From contig NZ_JACJQG010000088.1 in the NCBI RefSeq assembly GCF_014696435.1, positions 1-35,204 on the forward strand: 35,204 nucleotides of DNA, written 5' to 3'. Under the pieces are notes generated by a model, which worked only from the letters and a program-made list of their open reading frames with translations, did not search any database and was not told where the DNA came from. Positions 34,422 to 35,204 of the stretch are shown in pieces; the stretch's first letter is position 1, and every line of letters starts with the position of its first letter. A program made the position numbers and the translations under genes. This stretch comes from Calothrix anomala FACHB-343. Lineage in GTDB: Bacteria; Cyanobacteriota; Cyanobacteriia; Cyanobacteriales; Nostocaceae.

Positions 34422-34778
34422 ATGACAGAAAAAATTGTGAATATTACTAATTTTCATGCTCACGTTTACTTCGATGTTACAAATCGTGAGGTGGCTGCAC
34501 GTGTACGCGAAGGCTTAGGTACAAATTTTGATGTGCAATTAGGACGTTGGCACGAAAAGCCGATAGGGCCCCACCCAAAATCAATGTATCAAGTTTTATT
34601 TTCTCCAGAACAGTTTGGTAAAGTTGTTCCTTGGTTAATGCTCCATCGCGAAGACTTGGATATTTTAGTTCACCCTACAACAGGAAATGATGTAGCGGAT
34701 CATACAAGTCATGCTTTATGGTTAGGAAACAAACTAGAGCTAAATATCAAAATTCTCGAACAGATTCGTAATTCGTAA
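34422..34778 (+). CDS. DOPA 4,5-dioxygenase family protein
   Basis: I start at ATG 34422 (MTEKIVNITNFHAHVYFD) instead of the TTG 15 bases earlier. The 118-residue protein shows the family histidines: HAHVYFD near the N-terminus, RWHEKPIGPHPKSMYQVLF in the middle and HREDLDILVHPTTGNDVADH towards the end. Fungal and bacterial relatives cleave DOPA-type aromatic rings; the cyanobacterial substrate is unknown. This length is usual for the bacterial members. Confidence 0.88.
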   Translation: MTEKIVNITNFHAHVYFDVTNREVAARVREGLGTNFDVQLGRWHEKPIGPHPKSMYQVLFSPEQFGKVVPWLMLHREDLDILVHPTTGNDVADHTSHALWLGNKLELNIKILEQIRNS

Positions 34779-34806
34779 GATGAGGATACAGCAAACCCTA
34801 ATTAAT

Positions 34807-34992
34807 TCATGAACATATCAAAATGATATGCTGAGGACAAAAGACATGATTAACTTTGCCAAAAAAAGCAGTTAAGTATATATTGTCATCAAAGGTAGTT
34901 GCAAAGTTATTATCTGGCTTAACCTGCATTTCATTAAATGACACATAACAGCCCTTGCCAGTATTTTCGGGAGCATCCCAATTTTGACGCAA
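34807..34992 (-). pseudogene. Possible gene remnant next to the insertion sequence
   Basis: The frame reads NWDAPENTGKGCYVSFNEMQ, then VKPDNNFATTFDDNIYLTAF. The composition looks like real protein, but there is no ATG, no ribosome site and no recognised family. A GCAATACCC-TAGAA-GGGTATTGC hairpin (34989-35011) cuts across its start. It may be the tail of a gene broken by repeats or the insertion sequence. Confidence 0.25.
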
Positions 34993-35069
34993 TACCCTAG
35001 AAGGGTATTGCTATACCAACAAAGCCTGCCGAAGCCGGCTAAAAGTTTGATAGCCTGCGAAGGCAGGCT
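34989..35069. repeat. Two hairpin repeats beside the insertion sequence
   Basis: A 9-bp perfect hairpin occurs at 34989-35011 and an AGCCTGCGAAGGCAGGCT hairpin near 35052-35069. The second belongs to the family seen near 33296-33313. Confidence 0.7.
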
Positions 35070-35094
35070 TCGTATTTCTAGCCCCACCCTTATA

Positions 35095-35204
35095 GGGCTT
35101 GTCATTACCAACATCTTTTAAAGTGATTGGGTAATCAAATCAGCAGCCCAACACATATCCTGTAATCGCAACCAGCCTCGCCATAAGGTCTGCCAACCGG
35201 GCAG
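35095..35204 (-). repeat. Perfect 110-bp inverted repeat of window ends (IS copy B)
   Basis: This is the exact reverse complement of bases 1-110, with divergence starting at 35094. Confidence 0.95.
35118..35204 (-). CDS. Transposase C-terminus (partial, second IS copy)
   Basis: It encodes the same 28 residues as bases 1-87, on the - strand, stopping at 35118-35120. The remainder of the gene is outside the window. Confidence 0.55.
   Translation of the reverse strand: MPGWQTLWRGWLRLQDMCWAADLITQSL

Larger units (their letters stand above)
29646..35204. mobile_element. DNA interrupting nifK (partial, right end not in window)
   Basis: Everything to the right of the nifK fragment appears to be inserted DNA headed by a serine recombinase. 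GAAC at 29646-29649 lies 56 bases before the recombinase ATG, similar to the nifE element geometry (GAAC 64 bases before). No nifK 5' part is visible before the window ends in an insertion-sequence copy, so size and right border are unknown, and a chromosomal rearrangement cannot be excluded. Confidence 0.65.

Noticed and set aside
34872-35114. 80-residue - strand frame ending near the second insertion sequence
   Set aside because: It crosses hairpin repeats and the insertion-sequence border; no family or start signal.

Overview
The window comes from a filamentous, heterocyst-forming cyanobacterium (Nostocales-like). The support is the nif gene order (nifK, a Mo-nitro_C gene, nifE, nifN, nifX, DUF269, DUF683, nifW, hesA, hesB, fdxH, feoA-like), a heterocyst-type FdxH, frequent GCGATCGC (HIP1) octamers, heptameric STRR repeats, and two nif genes interrupted by DNA that carries serine recombinases. 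The first and last 110 bases are perfect inverted copies of each other and encode the same transposase-like C-terminus, so the window seems to be bounded by two copies of one insertion sequence.

Layout. 1-4700: insertion-sequence end, a small RTX-repeat protein, an unknown gene plus the hydrogenase maturation protease hupW (+ strand), then an unknown gene, a SagB-type oxidoreductase and an ankyrin protein (- strand). 5089-7233: CBS-CP12 fusion, Mop molybdate-binding protein and a FeoA-like protein. 7334-13167: the distal nif operon on the - strand (fdxH, hesB, hesA, nifW, DUF683, DUF269, nifX, nifN, 3' part of nifE). 13163-28160: a 14,998-bp insertion splitting nifE. 28161-29650: 5' part of nifE, a Mo-nitro_C protein and the 3' end of nifK. 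29646-35204: DNA interrupting nifK (recombinase, 49-aa ORF, DUF99, retropepsin, CadD-type transporter, DOPA-dioxygenase-like protein), running into the second insertion-sequence copy. The 5' part of nifK is outside the window.

The nifE element is the most notable object. It has a 5-bp direct repeat, GGTTC, at its ends. Joining the flanks at that repeat restores an uninterrupted 469-residue NifE frame, as expected of a developmentally excised heterocyst element. Its serine recombinase starts 64 bp inside one end. Its cargo is unusual: two large TPR-CHAT (caspase-like protease) genes, a 12-repeat CRISPR array with a recognisable leader but no cas genes nearby, a truncated Rpn/DUF4351-type gene, a small secreted protein and unknown small genes. 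One TPR-CHAT gene (18174-23768) carries a single in-frame TAA separating the TPR part from the CHAT part. If the element is excised in heterocysts, the array and both proteases are lost from the nitrogen-fixing cell and kept only in vegetative cells.

The nif genes fit together as expected: NifE and NifN form the FeMo-cofactor scaffold, NifX and the DUF269 protein handle cofactor precursors, NifW protects the MoFe protein, HesA and HesB relate to Fe-S or cofactor assembly, and FdxH donates electrons to nitrogenase. Mop and FeoA-like proteins suggest metal handling. HupW would mature the uptake hydrogenase large subunit.
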